64,000 nucleotides of DNA from Hyalella azteca (GCF_000764305.2 NW_025944832.1:91821-155820); one strand, 5' to 3'; positions 54,801 through 63,562 are shown, numbered from the stretch's first letter. Notes: generated by a model not told the origin, from the letters alone. A program made the numbers and translations.

Positions 54801-57800
54801 CATAACTAGGTTGGTTGTTGTTCATTGTTGTTGTGTTCTGGTCGATGGGAAGAGGAGGGAACCTGCCAGGGCCTTAGTGGGTTGTGCAGAGTAGTGCGGG
54901 TAGATTGCGGGAGCGTCAGTAGCGGAATATAGTTGCCGTCTGTCCACAGAGTAATCGCGAACTACATGATGTGGCGGCTGTCTGCGGCATCCATCAGTTA
55001 CTTGTCAGAGGACGCGCGTGATCTGCAACTCGTATACTCCAAGAAGATCACTGGAACTGGCAAGAGGAAGCCTAGGTGGAAGGAGTGCATGGGAGCCGTG
55101 TCGGGCAGGTAGATTTACTTCTTCGTGTTGCTTCAAGTAGGGACTGACGGATACAGACGAGAAAAACTAATAAATATAATTTTATTATATTCAAATTTGA
55201 AAGCACACAATAAATAAGCTTGTTTGATGTACATAGATTGGAAAATTTTTCACCTAGACCACAAGGATGCAGCCCAATGATTCATAGAAACTGAAATGAG
55301 TTGCTAATGAACTAGAAATTTGAAATTTCTGCAGCTGGCCTCTCCATTATGAGAATATCAAACACGTTCCAAATGAGAAGGAGTGCTAAATGCAGGAAAG
55401 CTTTTCTTTTATTTTACCTGACAATGAGCGAGTATCAAATCTTCATCTCATCATTTTAATATATGTGCTGTGAACATAATGCGACGATGAAATTTAAAGT
55501 GCCACTAATAAATTTGTTTGCTTACAGTCTTTCGTACGCTGTGGGCAAACTGTACGCTGAAAAATTCTTCAAGAAGGACGCCAAGGCTGCAGCAGATGAG
55601 ATGGTATCCTACATCAGGGCGGAATTCGATAAAATTCTGCGCACTGTCGACTGGATGGACGACGAGACCAGGATCCGCGCCATCAACAAGTCCCTGGCGA
55701 TCACGCCCCACATCGCCTACCCGGAGGAACTCTTGGATGAAACAAAACTAACTGAGCTATACAAAGATGTGAGAATTATTTTAATCAATCATTTATTAGG
55801 GATCGAGTCTTCTGTGCCAGATTGTAATTTTTCTTCATATCAAAATATTTCTTAAGTTATCATCACGTGTATTGCACATTGATGAGTTTAAGTTCCAAGT
55901 ATCTCACTGGCAGATATCGAGTAATTTGAAAGCAGTTGATCCTTAAAGCTTGATTAATTGGGCTAGGATAATACTGTGGGACAAGCAGGATAATAACTCA
56001 AACGTTAAAGATTCTGGACTAAACGAGCTCTGCAGTGTCTCGATGACTTCAACAGTTGTTTAAACTCCATTGATAAAAAAAACCGGCGATTCACACAGAT
56101 GTATGTTAAGAAATGGAAGGGTGACACTGACTCAAGTTTTTCCATTTTTGCCGCTCGATCTTGGCCCCAAAATTGACCACGATTACTGAGATATTCTCTT
56201 TTTTTCTCCTAATTTTCTGATATGATTTACGTACAGAAATTCTAGGAAAGTTTTTATTTCGTGAAACAGATAATCTGAGTGAACACATCGCCGCTATTAC
56301 TCTAAAATTAAAAGATACTATCTTGAACATGTTACATGACACTCCATTCAACTTTATTTTCAGCTACAAATTTCCGACGGTGAACTTCTCTCAAATATGC
56401 GCAACTTGACCATTTTTGGCACGGATTATTCCTTCAAGCGTCTTAGAGAGAAGGTCGACAAGAACGACTGGAAGAAGCATGGTGCCGCTGCTGTCGTTAA
56501 TGCCTTCTACAGCCCACTTGAAAACTCTATCCGTAAGAAACTATAAGCCTTACTATCGTTTTAGGAAGTTAGAAGCTTATTTTCTAACAAATTTAGCAGC
56601 CAGGTTTTTTTCTATAGAAACAGCTTCACTAATCGCAAGAAAAATGACTATCTGGATTTTAGCAGTGGGGCTAATTGTTTGACTCTGACATGTTTCAAAG
56701 ATGATATCAATGGCAATATCCACTTCTGAGAGTAAAGAGTCTTAGCAAAAGTAAAACGACGGAAACTGAGTGTAAGACTCAAATTGTATTGCAGAATTCC
56801 CGGCCGGAATTCTGCAAGGAACTTTCTTCAACGCTGACCGCCCCAAGTATCTAAACTACGGCGCCATCGGCTTCGTGATCGGCCACGAAATAACGCACGG
56901 CTTCGACGACATGGTGAGCTGTTCTCATACTTTGGCACTTTGCTCCGGTCAAACTCTGCATCCAGGAAGTGATATTATTTGTGACTATAATATGAAGTAA
57001 AGTTGCTTTTGAAATTCAAAGTTAAAATTAAGCCAATGTTGCAGTTTAAAATGTTTTCCTGCTTGAATTTAGAACTAAAATTTTTCTTGCTGTTTAATGT
57101 GTTGACTACAATTTAACGCATTAATTTTAGTCAAGTTTTAGCAAAGTTAATTCAACTTTCCATACAGGGTCGCCAGTTCGACTACAAAGGCGACCTCAAG
57201 GAATGGTGGAAGCCCGAGACAAGAGCGAAATTCATAGACAAATCCAAATGCATCATTTATCAGTACGGCAACTATACGGAGCCTGAAGTAGGACTTAAGG
57301 TGAGGCGAAATAATTACCGTGCTTCCGTATACAACGCACTGCATGCATAAGAAGTTACCTCTACTTGTACGTTGATTGACTTTGAAGCTCATTGAGCCGC
57401 TGATGAATGCCTTGACTTCAATCAATCTACAAAATACGTGCAATTTTTTGGACGCAGCCAGGTTACAAAATTTTTCGATCTTATGAGGTTAACAATTAGA
57501 CGACCATGACTAAAATTTATTGCAAACTTTTGTACCTCGATTATGGCAGCAAATAAGTTGCACTCTACTGCTAGAATAATTTTAATAAGGGTCGTCCATA
57601 TCTCTGTCCGTTCCTTGTGTTCTACCTCCAGTCAAACTATCGAAAAATAAACACCAACTTTTTTCTAAAATTGCGAATTAATTATTAGCATGACTACTTC
57701 TGTACGAGTAACTTTTTGATTAGCAATGCTCGACTTCACATTCAGGTTAAAATTCCGTTCCGTGGACCAGCATTCCCCTGGACATAAATCCACAATTACT

Positions 57801-58498
57801 GCCTTAAACTGCTCCACTTACCAAAATATAATCCATTCATAGCACACTAATTTTATTTTGGGATATGAGGTAGTGATGGGTTTACATTTGGAGAATCGTG
57901 GGTTTGAATTCCATGAGGTGCGGAACATGAAGTAAACCACTCTGGTGGATAAGTGGCCTGAGCTGCGAGACTAAGAGCAGCTATTGCTGCGGAAACTGGG
58001 TGTTGACTCCAGGTTCTAGTTTGATGTTTGAATTTGTGACTCATGGCCGCTCGTCTTATATGGGCACAGAAGCGGGACGCACAAAAATATTGCTTGCGGT
58101 TTCTTCTTAGAGAAATGTTGTCGAACTTCCTATATTTTACCTAAGTTCTTTTGTTTCAGCTGAATGGCGTGAATACCCAAGGAGAGAACATAGCGGACAA
58201 CGGCGGCATCAAAGAAGCTTACTACGCATATAATCAGTACGTCAGTGATCACGGCGAGGAGAATCCGTTACCAGCGCTCGGGCTAACAGCTAAACAACTT
58301 TTCTGGCTGTCAGCGGCCAACGTTTGGTGCGGCAAGTACAGGCCCGAGACACTGAAGCTACGGATCTTGACTGGGGCTCACTCGCCCGCTCGCTTCAGAG
58401 TCAACGGCCCGCTGAGCAATTTGCCCGAATTTTCGCGAGACTGGAATTGTAAATCGAGTTCGAAAATGAACCCGTCTCATAAGTGCTCTGTCTGGTAG
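36598..58498 (+). CDS. M13 family zinc metallopeptidase (neprilysin/ECE-like), 14 coding exons, type II membrane protein
   Basis: Spliced coding span of a neprilysin-family ectopeptidase; family members cleave small extracellular peptides at the cell surface. Exons: 36598-36878, 43700-43845, 47115-47873, 50676-50921, 51432-51643, 53314-53493, 53784-53918, 54316-54398, 54950-55108, 55528-55768, 56364-56532, 56795-56913, 57168-57299, 58160-58498. Every junction is AG/GT and phases match, giving 3201 bp and 1066 residues. Order in the protein: cytoplasmic tail 1-107, membrane segment about 108-132, long stalk 143-395, Cys-rich start of the ectodomain at 387, NAFY at 860-863, HEITH at 901-905 (two zinc His and catalytic Glu), ENIAD at 963-967 (third zinc ligand Glu963) and C-terminal CSVW. 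Catalytic residues are intact, so it should be active. It is longer than the usual 750-800 residues because of the stalk exon. Which paralogue it is cannot be told here. Exons 2 and 4-14 are secure; exons 1 and 3 rest on phase and splice-site agreement. Confidence 0.88.
36920..37017 (+). repeat. 25-bp minisatellite, left part (about 4 units)
   Basis: Units of GTGGCAGGTCATGAAG followed by CCCGCACAG or shorter variants (24-25 bp). It begins 42 bp after the donor of peptidase exon 1. It continues at 37781 beyond an inserted repeat. Confidence 0.85.
37023..37766. repeat. Dispersed repeat unit, copy with two insertions
   Basis: Matches 34984-35196 at 37023-37069, about 37186-37207 and 37629-37766. 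It is split by about 115 bp (37070-37185) and by about 420 bp (37208-37628). The whole unit lies inside a 25-bp minisatellite. Confidence 0.8.
37208..37628 (-). mobile_element. Retroposed insert with 11-bp target duplication and poly(A) end
   Basis: The insert is bounded by direct repeats CAGTCACAACT at 37197-37207 and 37629-37639. Its left end is a T run, i.e. a poly(A) tail on the minus strand. The other end is GC-rich. The uninterrupted copy at 34984-35196 has no insert at this point. These are the marks of target-primed reverse transcription, as for a SINE or truncated LINE. No tRNA or RT homology is seen inside. Confidence 0.68.
37781..37960 (+). repeat. 25-bp minisatellite, right part (about 7 units)
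   Basis: Seven units of GTGGCAGGTCATGAAG then TCCGCACAG. Central units are nearly identical; the edges are degenerate. Confidence 0.92.
38166..38212. repeat. 47-nt near-perfect hairpin
   Basis: Outer arms GGGCACGAAATTAC / GTAATTTCGTGCCC (14 bp, perfect) and inner arms TGCCTC / GAGGCA (6 bp) around loop CGTGT, with one mismatch between. Lies in the first intron of the peptidase. Too short for a typical microRNA precursor. Confidence 0.85.
38294..38470 (-). repeat. Dispersed repeat, copy 2 of an inverted pair
   Basis: Reverse complement of 22337-22511, from a run of ten C to ATGGGCCCAT. The G/C run at one end is longer here. Confidence 0.72.
39541..39927 (+). repeat. 43-bp minisatellite, nine units
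   Basis: Unit CCTGCTACTCGTTATCTGTC then CTTGATCATCCACAACGTCACTA. Variants CCTG/CCGG, CATCC/CATCA and CACTA/CACTG mark sub-families. It lies in the first intron of the peptidase. Confidence 0.94.
39930..43699 (+). other. Remainder of the first peptidase intron: nothing recognised
   Basis: AT-rich intronic sequence without notable repeats. Overlapping frames at 42420-42758 on both strands look like chance. Confidence 0.45.
43700..43845 (+). CDS. Metallopeptidase exon 2: membrane anchor
   Basis: Acceptor GTGCTGCAG|G, donor GCAG|GTCAGA. It codes [11 protein letters not shown] followed by about 25 hydrophobic residues ([20 protein letters not shown]). A WW-basic-xLE motif just before the anchor is characteristic of the neprilysin/ECE family. 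Positive charge sits on the cytosolic side, giving type II topology. Local base composition is far more GC-rich than the flanking introns. It starts at codon position 3 and ends at position 1. Confidence 0.9.
44830..45063 (-). CDS. Candidate first exon of an unrecognised secreted protein, nested in a peptidase intron
   Basis: On the minus strand an ATG at 45063 opens 78 codons. They begin [20 protein letters not shown], which resembles a signal peptide, followed by a Val/Asp/Ser-rich stretch, and end at CAG|GTAAGG (44829), a strong donor in phase 0. The frame is also open upstream to 45114 after a possible acceptor. I found no following exon on the minus strand, so this may be chance. No family is recognised. 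Confidence 0.25.
47115..47873 (+). CDS. Metallopeptidase exon 3: long Ser/Thr/acidic stalk plus first two ectodomain cysteines
   Basis: The acceptor ATACACAG|AA at 47115 is the in-phase choice after exon 2; the donor is CCG|GTAAGT. The frame is open for 253 codons without a stop. The product is rich in Ser, Thr, Glu and Asp, with Cys only in CLTKGCVTS at the very end, the start of the M13 ectodomain. Three N-glycosylation sequons are visible (NAT, NIS, NDS), with a dibasic KR near residues 157-158. Most M13 enzymes have only a few tens of residues here. Both ends are phase 1, so skipping would keep frame but would lose the first two cysteines. The 3' end is certain; the 5' boundary is inferred. 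Confidence 0.78.
48591..48629. repeat. 17-bp inverted repeat, 5-nt loop
   Basis: AAAACCAGTGATATTAT faces ATAATATCACCGGTTTT with a single mismatch, in the intron between exons 3 and 4. Confidence 0.8.
49030..49375 (+). repeat. Degenerate tandem repeat
   Basis: Diverged units of 45-60 bp with the words CAGTCCCGTGTT, CGCTGA and CAGTTCTCAC repeated about six times. It lies in the intron between exons 3 and 4. Confidence 0.65.
50676..50921 (+). CDS. Metallopeptidase exon 4: start of M13 ectodomain ([13 protein letters not shown])
   Basis: Acceptor with a T-rich tract, TTTTTTCAG|CA; donor ACG|GTACGA. It codes [20 protein letters not shown] then YACGNYLK, the hallmark DPCxDFxxYACG block of Peptidase_M13_N, and ends KSCMNT. 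The Cys residues here pair with C-terminal Cys in known neprilysins. Phase 1 at both ends. Part of the 3' end is copied into the following intron at 50977-51012. Confidence 0.95.
50977..51012 (+). repeat. Partial copy of exon 4 inside the next intron
   Basis: AGCCTGATGGTCAAGC is identical to exon 4 (50879-50894), followed by a diverged match to TACAAG and GAACACG. The copy has an in-frame TGA and a damaged donor, so it is non-functional. Confidence 0.75.
51102..51447 (+). repeat. Tandem duplication (about 175 bp) across the exon 5 acceptor
   Basis: Copy 1 is 51102-51275, copy 2 is 51276-51447. Copy 1 ends with GGCACAG and the first 16 nt of exon 5 (one base changed), then runs straight into copy 2. 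The result is two near-identical acceptors at 51250 and 51431. Confidence 0.88.
51432..51643 (+). CDS. Metallopeptidase exon 5: GGWP region
   Basis: Acceptor GGCACAG|AG, donor GAC|GTGAGT. The joined reading continues [14 protein letters not shown], then [10 protein letters not shown] and [18 protein letters not shown], all typical of the M13 N-terminal domain. A decoy copy of this acceptor lies 181 bp upstream at 51250. The exon ends in phase 0. Confidence 0.95.
51644..53313 (+). other. Peptidase intron between exons 5 and 6
   Basis: 1.67 kb. GGATTTGGAGGATAC occurs twice near 52433-52482. 52660-53280 is GC-richer and has 60-130 codon frames on both strands, but no motif, splice signal or repeat match that would make it a gene. 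It could be an old inserted element. Confidence 0.35.
53314..53493 (+). CDS. Metallopeptidase exon 6: [13 protein letters not shown] block
   Basis: Acceptor TGTATCAG|ATC, donor AAT|GTGAGC, phase 0 both ends, 60 codons. It contains [15 protein letters not shown], one of the most conserved M13 blocks, and LLFEIQLAN. It is GC-rich against AT-rich introns. Confidence 0.95.
53784..53918 (+). CDS. Metallopeptidase exon 7
   Basis: Acceptor CTCACAG|TTC, donor ACT|GTGAGT, 45 codons in phase 0. It codes [17 protein letters not shown] and [13 protein letters not shown], matching the M13 block in which a Tyr-Asn-Lys-Met-Thr segment precedes an Ile-Pro-Trp segment. It has one NAT sequon. Confidence 0.94.
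54316..54398 (+). CDS. Metallopeptidase exon 8 (short)
   Basis: Acceptor TTCTTTTCAG|GTC, donor AAAAG|GTAGGA. It is 83 bp and ends in phase 2. It codes [17 protein letters not shown], the conserved [14 protein letters not shown] segment of the family. Confidence 0.92.
54950..55108 (+). CDS. Metallopeptidase exon 9: NYMMWRL block
   Basis: Acceptor TGTCCACAG|A, donor GGCAG|GTAGAT, phase 2 to phase 2. It codes [19 protein letters not shown] and [12 protein letters not shown]. The NYxxWR and RWxxCxxxV motifs are M13 signatures. Confidence 0.94.
55528..55768 (+). CDS. Metallopeptidase exon 10: [11 protein letters not shown] to WMDDETR
   Basis: Acceptor TTGCTTACAG|T, donor GAT|GTGAGA. It codes [14 protein letters not shown], then [10 protein letters not shown] and [19 protein letters not shown], all conserved M13 elements. 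Family members usually have Lys-Ala after the Thr-Arg helix; here it is Asn-Lys-Ser. Confidence 0.95.
56364..56532 (+). CDS. Metallopeptidase exon 11: NAFYSP substrate-binding block
   Basis: Acceptor TTATTTTCAG|CTA, donor ATCC|GTAAGA, ending in phase 1. It codes [13 protein letters not shown]. In neprilysins the N-A-(Y/F)-Y segment binds the substrate backbone. Here Phe occupies the third place, a common variant. Confidence 0.95.
56795..56913 (+). CDS. Metallopeptidase exon 12: FPAGILQ and zinc site HEITHGFDD
   Basis: Acceptor TATTGCAG|AA, donor ATG|GTGAGC. It codes [20 protein letters not shown] and [19 protein letters not shown] carries the two zinc-binding histidines (901, 905) and catalytic Glu902. 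All are intact. Confidence 0.97.
57168..57299 (+). CDS. Metallopeptidase exon 13: [10 protein letters not shown] block
   Basis: Acceptor CATACAG|GGT, donor AAG|GTGAGG, 44 codons in phase 0. It codes [14 protein letters not shown] and continues directly from FDDM to give the conserved Asp-Asp-Met-Gly-Arg-x-Phe-Asp segment. It has one NYT sequon. Confidence 0.95.
57868..57920 (+). repeat. Possible degraded tRNA-like or SINE sequence
   Basis: GGTAGTGATGGGTT followed by GTGGGTTTGAATTCCATG, reminiscent of A and B boxes but too close together. It lies in the last intron of the peptidase. Confidence 0.2.
58160..58498 (+). CDS. Metallopeptidase exon 14: third zinc ligand and C-terminus, TAG stop
   Basis: Acceptor TTGTTTCAG|CTG; stop TAG at 58496-58498. 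It codes [20 protein letters not shown], where Glu963 of ENIAD is the third zinc ligand, then [30 protein letters not shown] and the family-defining C-terminal C-x-V-W. The last exon is complete and full length. Confidence 0.97.
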   Translation: MNGVNTQGENIADNGGIKEAYYAYNQYVSDHGEENPLPALGLTAKQLFWLSAANVWCGKYRPETLKLRILTGAHSPARFRVNGPLSNLPEFSRDWNCKSSSKMNPSHKCSVW

Positions 58499-59670
58499 TT
58501 GAAGTTATGTCGTCTTTTTGTTGTTTATCTCTTCATTTGATTAGTGTTTTATTTTGGGCAGCTTTGTATATGGCCGGTCTTTGAATCACTGGTAAAACTC
58601 TTCCCTCGAAACTTTAGACCGATGAGTTTCCTAAATGCTGAAATTGGAGGAAGTGGATAAGATAAATTTTCAATGTTACGTTTCTTTTTTATTTTATACT
58701 TCCTTGGGCCATTGCTTGTAGCCTTCCAATCGTTGTTATTATTTTAATAACTTTGTATATTTACAGGTAATTTCTCTAAAAATGTCTAGAAAGTAAATAA
58801 CTTCTAAAAAAATTGACATGGGTGAATATGTTTTGATATAACGATCACAAAATAATCACTTCCACTATTAATATACAAAAACAATATTTCATGGAACAAT
58901 TGTTAAAGGAATTGATATTATATCATAGTATGCCCTTCGTGCTGTCGGAAGAATGTCCTCGCGTTTATACGTGTTCAGTTATTTTCTATGTGTTGTATGA
59001 ATGTTCAATGTATAATATTCTATCATCATTCGCCTTCACTTTATATTACTGTAGTAGCATTTTCAAGTCTATAAACCTAGATAGATAAAGATATGCGTAT
59101 CAGTAGTGATAAATTGAGTTGCTGTGTAATGAACCTTATGAAATGTTTAAATTAACATATCAGTCAGTACATTGAAGCCATTTTATAATTTAAAGATTAA
59201 ATGATTTTTCATATGACTTCAATTCGACATGTTTAAAGAACTGACAAAACTCTTTAAAAGAAACTTTTTAAAATGAAATGTATTTAATGACCTACTTGTA
59301 TAATCTTTAAGCAATGTGTATACCTTTTGGAATGTTGAATCTGCCTACTATTCATCTCCTTGAAAACACTAAGCCGTATACATATAACGAAGCATTTGAT
59401 TTCTAACCTGATCGTTTAGCTCTGATTCTGAACACATCATGAGAATAAACAGCCTTACAGTTGCTATAGATAACAGTCAGGGCAGCGAGGTGGGACTTCG
59501 AAGACCACAATTAGTAGCGAAATATCTGGTCGTAACCGGCAAAGTATCCATGTGGTAAAGAATTGACTATAAGGCCCAACACCACAATATCTGTATTGAC
59601 ATCGTGAGCACCGAAATTGAATGCACTGATTTATAATCTTTAGTATGTGTTTCGAACGTAGCAGTTTCAG
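58499..59670 (+). other. Probable 3' UTR and downstream AT-rich spacer of the metallopeptidase gene
   Basis: No coding frame is convincing here. A perfect AATAAA lies at 59444-59449, with ATTAAA at about 59199, either of which could end the transcript and give a 0.7-1 kb 3' UTR. The stretch ends where the minus-strand reverse transcriptase relic begins. Confidence 0.45.
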
Positions 59671-60700
59671 GCCATGTTGGAGCGCGGCCTCTGTATTCCA
59701 CCGCCTTCAGCTTCGGTAGGCAAGTCGTCCTCGCTGCCTAGGTTTCTGGGGTCAGTCCACGACTACTGCGCGTCTTCCCTTATTTGGGGCAGCTGATACA
59801 CGATGCTGTTGCATCGTGCAGATGACATACGATCAAAAATTGTGCCCAAGAACCTATCCAGTCGTCTCTTTTAGGTCTCCAGAGTGAACTCACCCTCGAG
59901 TGCTTTGGTAAAACGCTAAACAGCATCGGTCATGCCACGGAACGAGATCCTTCTCATAGAGATTGAAATCTGACCGTAGATTTGTTACGGAATGGAGGTA
60001 ACCTGCAGCCTTCCCCTTCTCTCGTTATGGATTGTCTCAATCCTGAATATCTTTCTTTCAAAATTGGATGCCAGTCCGGTTATTATTTTCCATGTGTACA
60101 GAGTGAAATGCCTCTCCTCTCCCCTAGTAGTACAGCTAGCTCCTGGATAATGCGGATCCTGGACGCGAAGGTTTGCTGCACATCCGATGGCGCACTGCGC
60201 TGAGCGTTGACGGGGTCCAGAGCTGGCCTCAGTATTCAAGAAGAAGGATCACAAAGGCTGTGTAAAGTGTGATCATTGGTTCTGCTTCTCTTGTTTTGAA
60301 CGCCCGCCAGATCCACTGCACCTGTCGCCTGTCTTGTGGTAATTGCCGCTATGTGATCACGAAATTTAACCGGGGTATTCATCAACACTGCCAGATCATG
60401 CCCGAGCTGCACCTATTCAATTTCAGTGCCGTCATATATGTGCCAGGGAGCAGTGCTCCACAACAACTCTTCCCCCACATCTGTATCTCAGAATATCGAA
60501 CTTGGTTATGTTGAGTTGCACCTTCTTCACTTGTGCCCAGTCGTATATTTCTTACAAGTCTTCTTGCAGCACCTCGCTGTCTACCCTGTCCGTAATCGTC
60601 ATCAGTACGCTGGTGTCCTCGGCGAATGACGATCTTGAGGCGTGGCTCACTTCCACATATATGTAAAAGATGTGGATGAGGAAGTTGACAGCTATTAATA
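59670..60700 (-). pseudogene. Decayed Jockey/CR1-like non-LTR retrotransposon reverse transcriptase
   Basis: Translation of the minus strand gives recognisable reverse-transcriptase blocks in order but in several frames. First is FLIHIFYIYVEV leading to SFAEDTSVLM (about 60610-60690), the catalytic F-A-D-D box with Asp replaced by Glu. Next is EIYDWAQVKKVQLNITKFDI after an in-frame stop, then KFRDHIAAI, KTREAEPMITLYTAFVI, and finally FTLYTWKIITGLASNF and NERRGRLQV near 60000-60130. These match the connection and C-terminal region typical of Jockey/CR1-type elements in arthropods. Stops and frameshifts make it inactive. The N-terminal half and endonuclease are absent. Confidence 0.75.
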
Positions 60701-60981
60701 GGATTGAATATTTATTCTATAAGCGGTACTTCACTGAGTTCAGCACACGTAATTACATTCTTATGCGATACAAGCGTCTGAATTTTATCATTGCTTTGCG
60801 CGACTCGTAGATAGCATAAAGTTACGAAAGGACTGTTAATAAATATGGGATAGTGATGTTGATGAGGTTCGTGGTACATTATGCATACAAATGCTCCCAG
60901 TCGGTGGAAGCAAATAAACAAAGTTAGCGAGCTTTCAGCCAGACCCATTAAGCTCGGCCGACCACTGGAAATTCATCGCCC

Positions 60982-61484
60982 TGTAGCGACCATGTTTATA
61001 TATTTCTTCCAGTTACCCCCGCAACTCATTTTCTAGGAACGTTGCTAGCCTAGTGAATTCTAGCAGAGTTACCCATCAACTCTAACTCAACATTATTATC
61101 CATGTTATTGCCTTATGCATCATTATCAATTAGCAACTGCAGTTGATATTCTGTTAAATATGATTTAGCTACATAAGCATATTATTAGCACTGACCTAAG
61201 ACGTTGCAATATTAAGTAACTCCAGTAGTCATAATCATTTGCAAATCTATAATACAGCGCGTAACCTGGTCTCCAGACCTCGTGCCAATTAATGAGTAGA
61301 ATATCTTCTGCGTTTCATTCCCCAATTCGAAACAGAATTGTAAGACGCTAGCGCAGTCAGTGGTTTCTAATTAACTTACACGCTTTAGCCGAACCATAGG
61401 GCGTTCGGAACAACCAAACGTTTGGCACGAGTCATAGATCTTAAGGGACTCAATACCGCGCCTCTAGCATTCCCACGTCTTACA
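60982..61484 (+). repeat. 5' LTR
   Basis: 503 bp, closely similar to the 3' LTR but containing about 140 bp (roughly 61145-61285) that the 3' copy lacks. Starts TGTAGC, ends CTTACA. Confidence 0.82.
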
Positions 61485-61486
61485 AC

Positions 61487-61755
61487 TGGTGACCCCGAGC
61501 TCAAGAGAATCTCCACCGTCTACAACTGGTGACCCCGAGCTCTCGAAAGAGTTCACCCCACTACTCGCTCCACTCCACACGGGAGCAACGATCACTTCAT
61601 CGCGCGAACGGAAGCTGCCTCCCACACGGAGTCCGCCAGCCTTGCAAACTGGCGACCCGGAGCTCTCACCAGGAGTTTACCTCCCTCCGCAGTGGGGCAA
61701 CAATCACTGCATCGCGTGAACGGAAACTGCCCCTTACACGGAGCCCGTCTACCCG
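61487..61755 (+). repeat. Primer-binding-site-like motif repeated three times, in a tandem leader duplication
   Basis: TGGTGACCCCGAGCTC occurs at 61487 and 61527, and TGGCGACCCGGAGCTC at 61650. The second and third begin two tandem units of about 123 bp and 106 bp that share ATCACT-CATCGCG-GAACGGAA and ACACGGAG-CCG words. Confidence 0.8.
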
Positions 61756-62185
61756 TAATTCTACGTACTGCGTCTGACTGCGGAGGTTGTAAAAATCTGT
61801 CAACGCTAAGGCTGTTTCATTTACGTGGCCTACCTCTACATCATGCCCGGGACTACCGCAGGATCTCCTAGCCTGTCACCGGTCAGACCACAGCTTCAAC
61901 TGACTCGCATACATCCCTGTCAACCGACAGACCGCCTGTATCCGCAGTTACACTGAAGCTACCACCAAAGGCTCGTGCAACACCACAGCCCAGCAACAAA
62001 ACAATCCCGCAACTTCAGTTCTGCAGTGTCACTACCACCAGAGCTTTGGAACGACTGCAAGAAAATGAGTTTCTCCCTGCAACTAAAAAGGAAACGAGGC
62101 GTGAGAGTGATGAAAATAACCACCACTCGCAAACGACTTGCCAAATCTAGTCATAGAGTATCGATCGAACCTACTTCGATCTAGG

Positions 62186-62196
62186 AGGCGGATATC
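62186..62196 (+). promoter_or_regulatory. Candidate polypurine tract of the LTR element
   Basis: GGAGGCGGATA lies immediately before the right LTR, where the second-strand primer of an LTR retrotransposon is expected. It is short and interrupted by one C. Confidence 0.4.
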
Positions 62197-62557
62197 TGTA
62201 GCGACCATGTTCATATATTTCTTCCAGTTACTCCCGCAACTCGTTTTCTAGGAACGTTGCTAGCCTAGTGAATTCTAGCAGAGTTACCCATCAACACTAA
62301 CTCAACATTATTATCCATGTTATTGCCTTAAACATCATTATCAATTAGCAACTGCAGTTGCAGTTAATAAGGAGAATTCCTTCTGTGTTTCATTTCACAA
62401 TTCGAAAGAAAATTATTAGACGCTAGCGCAGTCTGGTCTCTGACTTACACGCCTTAGCGGCTTAGCCGAAACATAGGGCGTTCGGTACAACTAAACCTTT
62501 GGCACGAGTCATAGACCTTAAAACAATACCGCGCCGCTAGCATTCCCACGTCTTACA
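62197..62557 (+). repeat. 3' LTR (internally shorter)
   Basis: 361 bp. Same ends as the 5' LTR, with point differences and the internal segment missing. The unequal lengths and substitutions suggest an old insertion. Confidence 0.82.
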
Positions 62558-63562
62558 GGCCCTTATGCCCGCCAATTTATTTTAAACACTTTTGAGGTAG
62601 AAATGTGTATATTAGAGTAACGCGATTAAAGGTAAATAAAGGCAAACGCTGCAATGTGCCTGATATCACACCGTTGGTATGCACAAAGTCAAGGTGTCTC
62701 GCACAGTTCATGCTCTGTTATTCTTAAGTAATAGAATATATCTCGCCTAATTTTAGGTCCATAAAAACATACGCTAAGTTCGACGTCATACTTCTCTGTA
62801 ATTTCTGTTACGAGAATGGTAAAGTCCCGCTTATTCATTTTCAGTGGTCTAATGATTAATGAAAATCGTTTTAGTCAAAGCTCACTGTGACTGTGTAGTA
62901 TCTTTAGATAATGCGGATAATGAAAACGTTAGGCAGATGTCATGTAACCCATGTTTGAACTATACTGGATTACTGGTGCAACCATGTTGCAACCATGGAG
63001 CAGGTATGTGGAGACGTTAGAACTTAAAAGAAGGGGAGTTCTTTTAGGGATTAGGATTGTGTTCGGTTAATCTCGTTGAACGTCGTAAAACGTGCAATTT
63101 TTGCAGAGACTGTACAGTGTACAACCACGGTACAACTGTTCCACAAATACTGTTTCGACTAGCTGCCTCATAAATTAAACAGAAAACACAGTGGCTAGAA
63201 TATTTGAAAGGTTACAAATTTATACGTTAATAGAATAATAAATAGTGCCTACTCTGATACTCGAGCTACTGCCGACTGCCGAGCCCGCGAGCCGCCTCCC
63301 GCCGGGCTGGCACTAGCCAGTTGGGTTTCCGTTCCGCTTTGCCAAAGCGGGAGAAAGTAAGCTAAATGTCCGGCAAGTAAGCTAAAGGAGAGGGATTCCG
63401 GTTTGAGTTTCGATTTGACCGTGAAAGCGAGAAGACGTGCTGTGTGTTATCCCAAAGCGCAAAGTGATATCTGCACTCTGCAGATCATTCTAGATAATCT
63501 AGTCTTCTCAAAGTCAAATCTCTTTGAAAAATAATAAAAAATCCTAAAGCAGAAAATTGATC
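62558..63562. other. Spacer and CpG-rich leader before the edge ORF
   Basis: 62558-63240 is unremarkable AT-rich DNA. 63250-63480 is GC- and CpG-rich with the repeated word AAGTAAGCTAAA, and could be a promoter or the 5' UTR of a retroelement leading to the ORF at 63563. Confidence 0.4.

Larger units (their letters stand above)
60982..62557 (+). mobile_element. Short non-coding LTR retrotransposon (TRIM-like)
   Basis: Two direct long terminal repeats (60982-61484 and 62197-62557) begin TGTAGCGACC and end CGTCTTACA, the TG...CA form of LTRs. They flank 712 bp with no gag or pol frame. A TGG-GACCCCGA primer-binding-like motif starts two bases after the left LTR. A purine-rich GGAGGCGGA lies just before the right LTR. 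Flanking pentamers CGCCC (60977-60981) and GGCCC (62558-62562) may be a target duplication with one mismatch. Absence of coding makes it dependent on an autonomous partner; TRIM elements are the established class. Confidence 0.82.

Noticed and set aside
55505..55751. Frames on both strands overlapping exon 10
   Set aside because: Shadows of the real exon, which has the conserved M13 blocks and proper splice sites.
61489..62184. Short frames inside the LTR element considered as gag remnants
   Set aside because: No gag, protease or RT motif, and the frames overlap tandem leader repeats; the core reads as non-coding.
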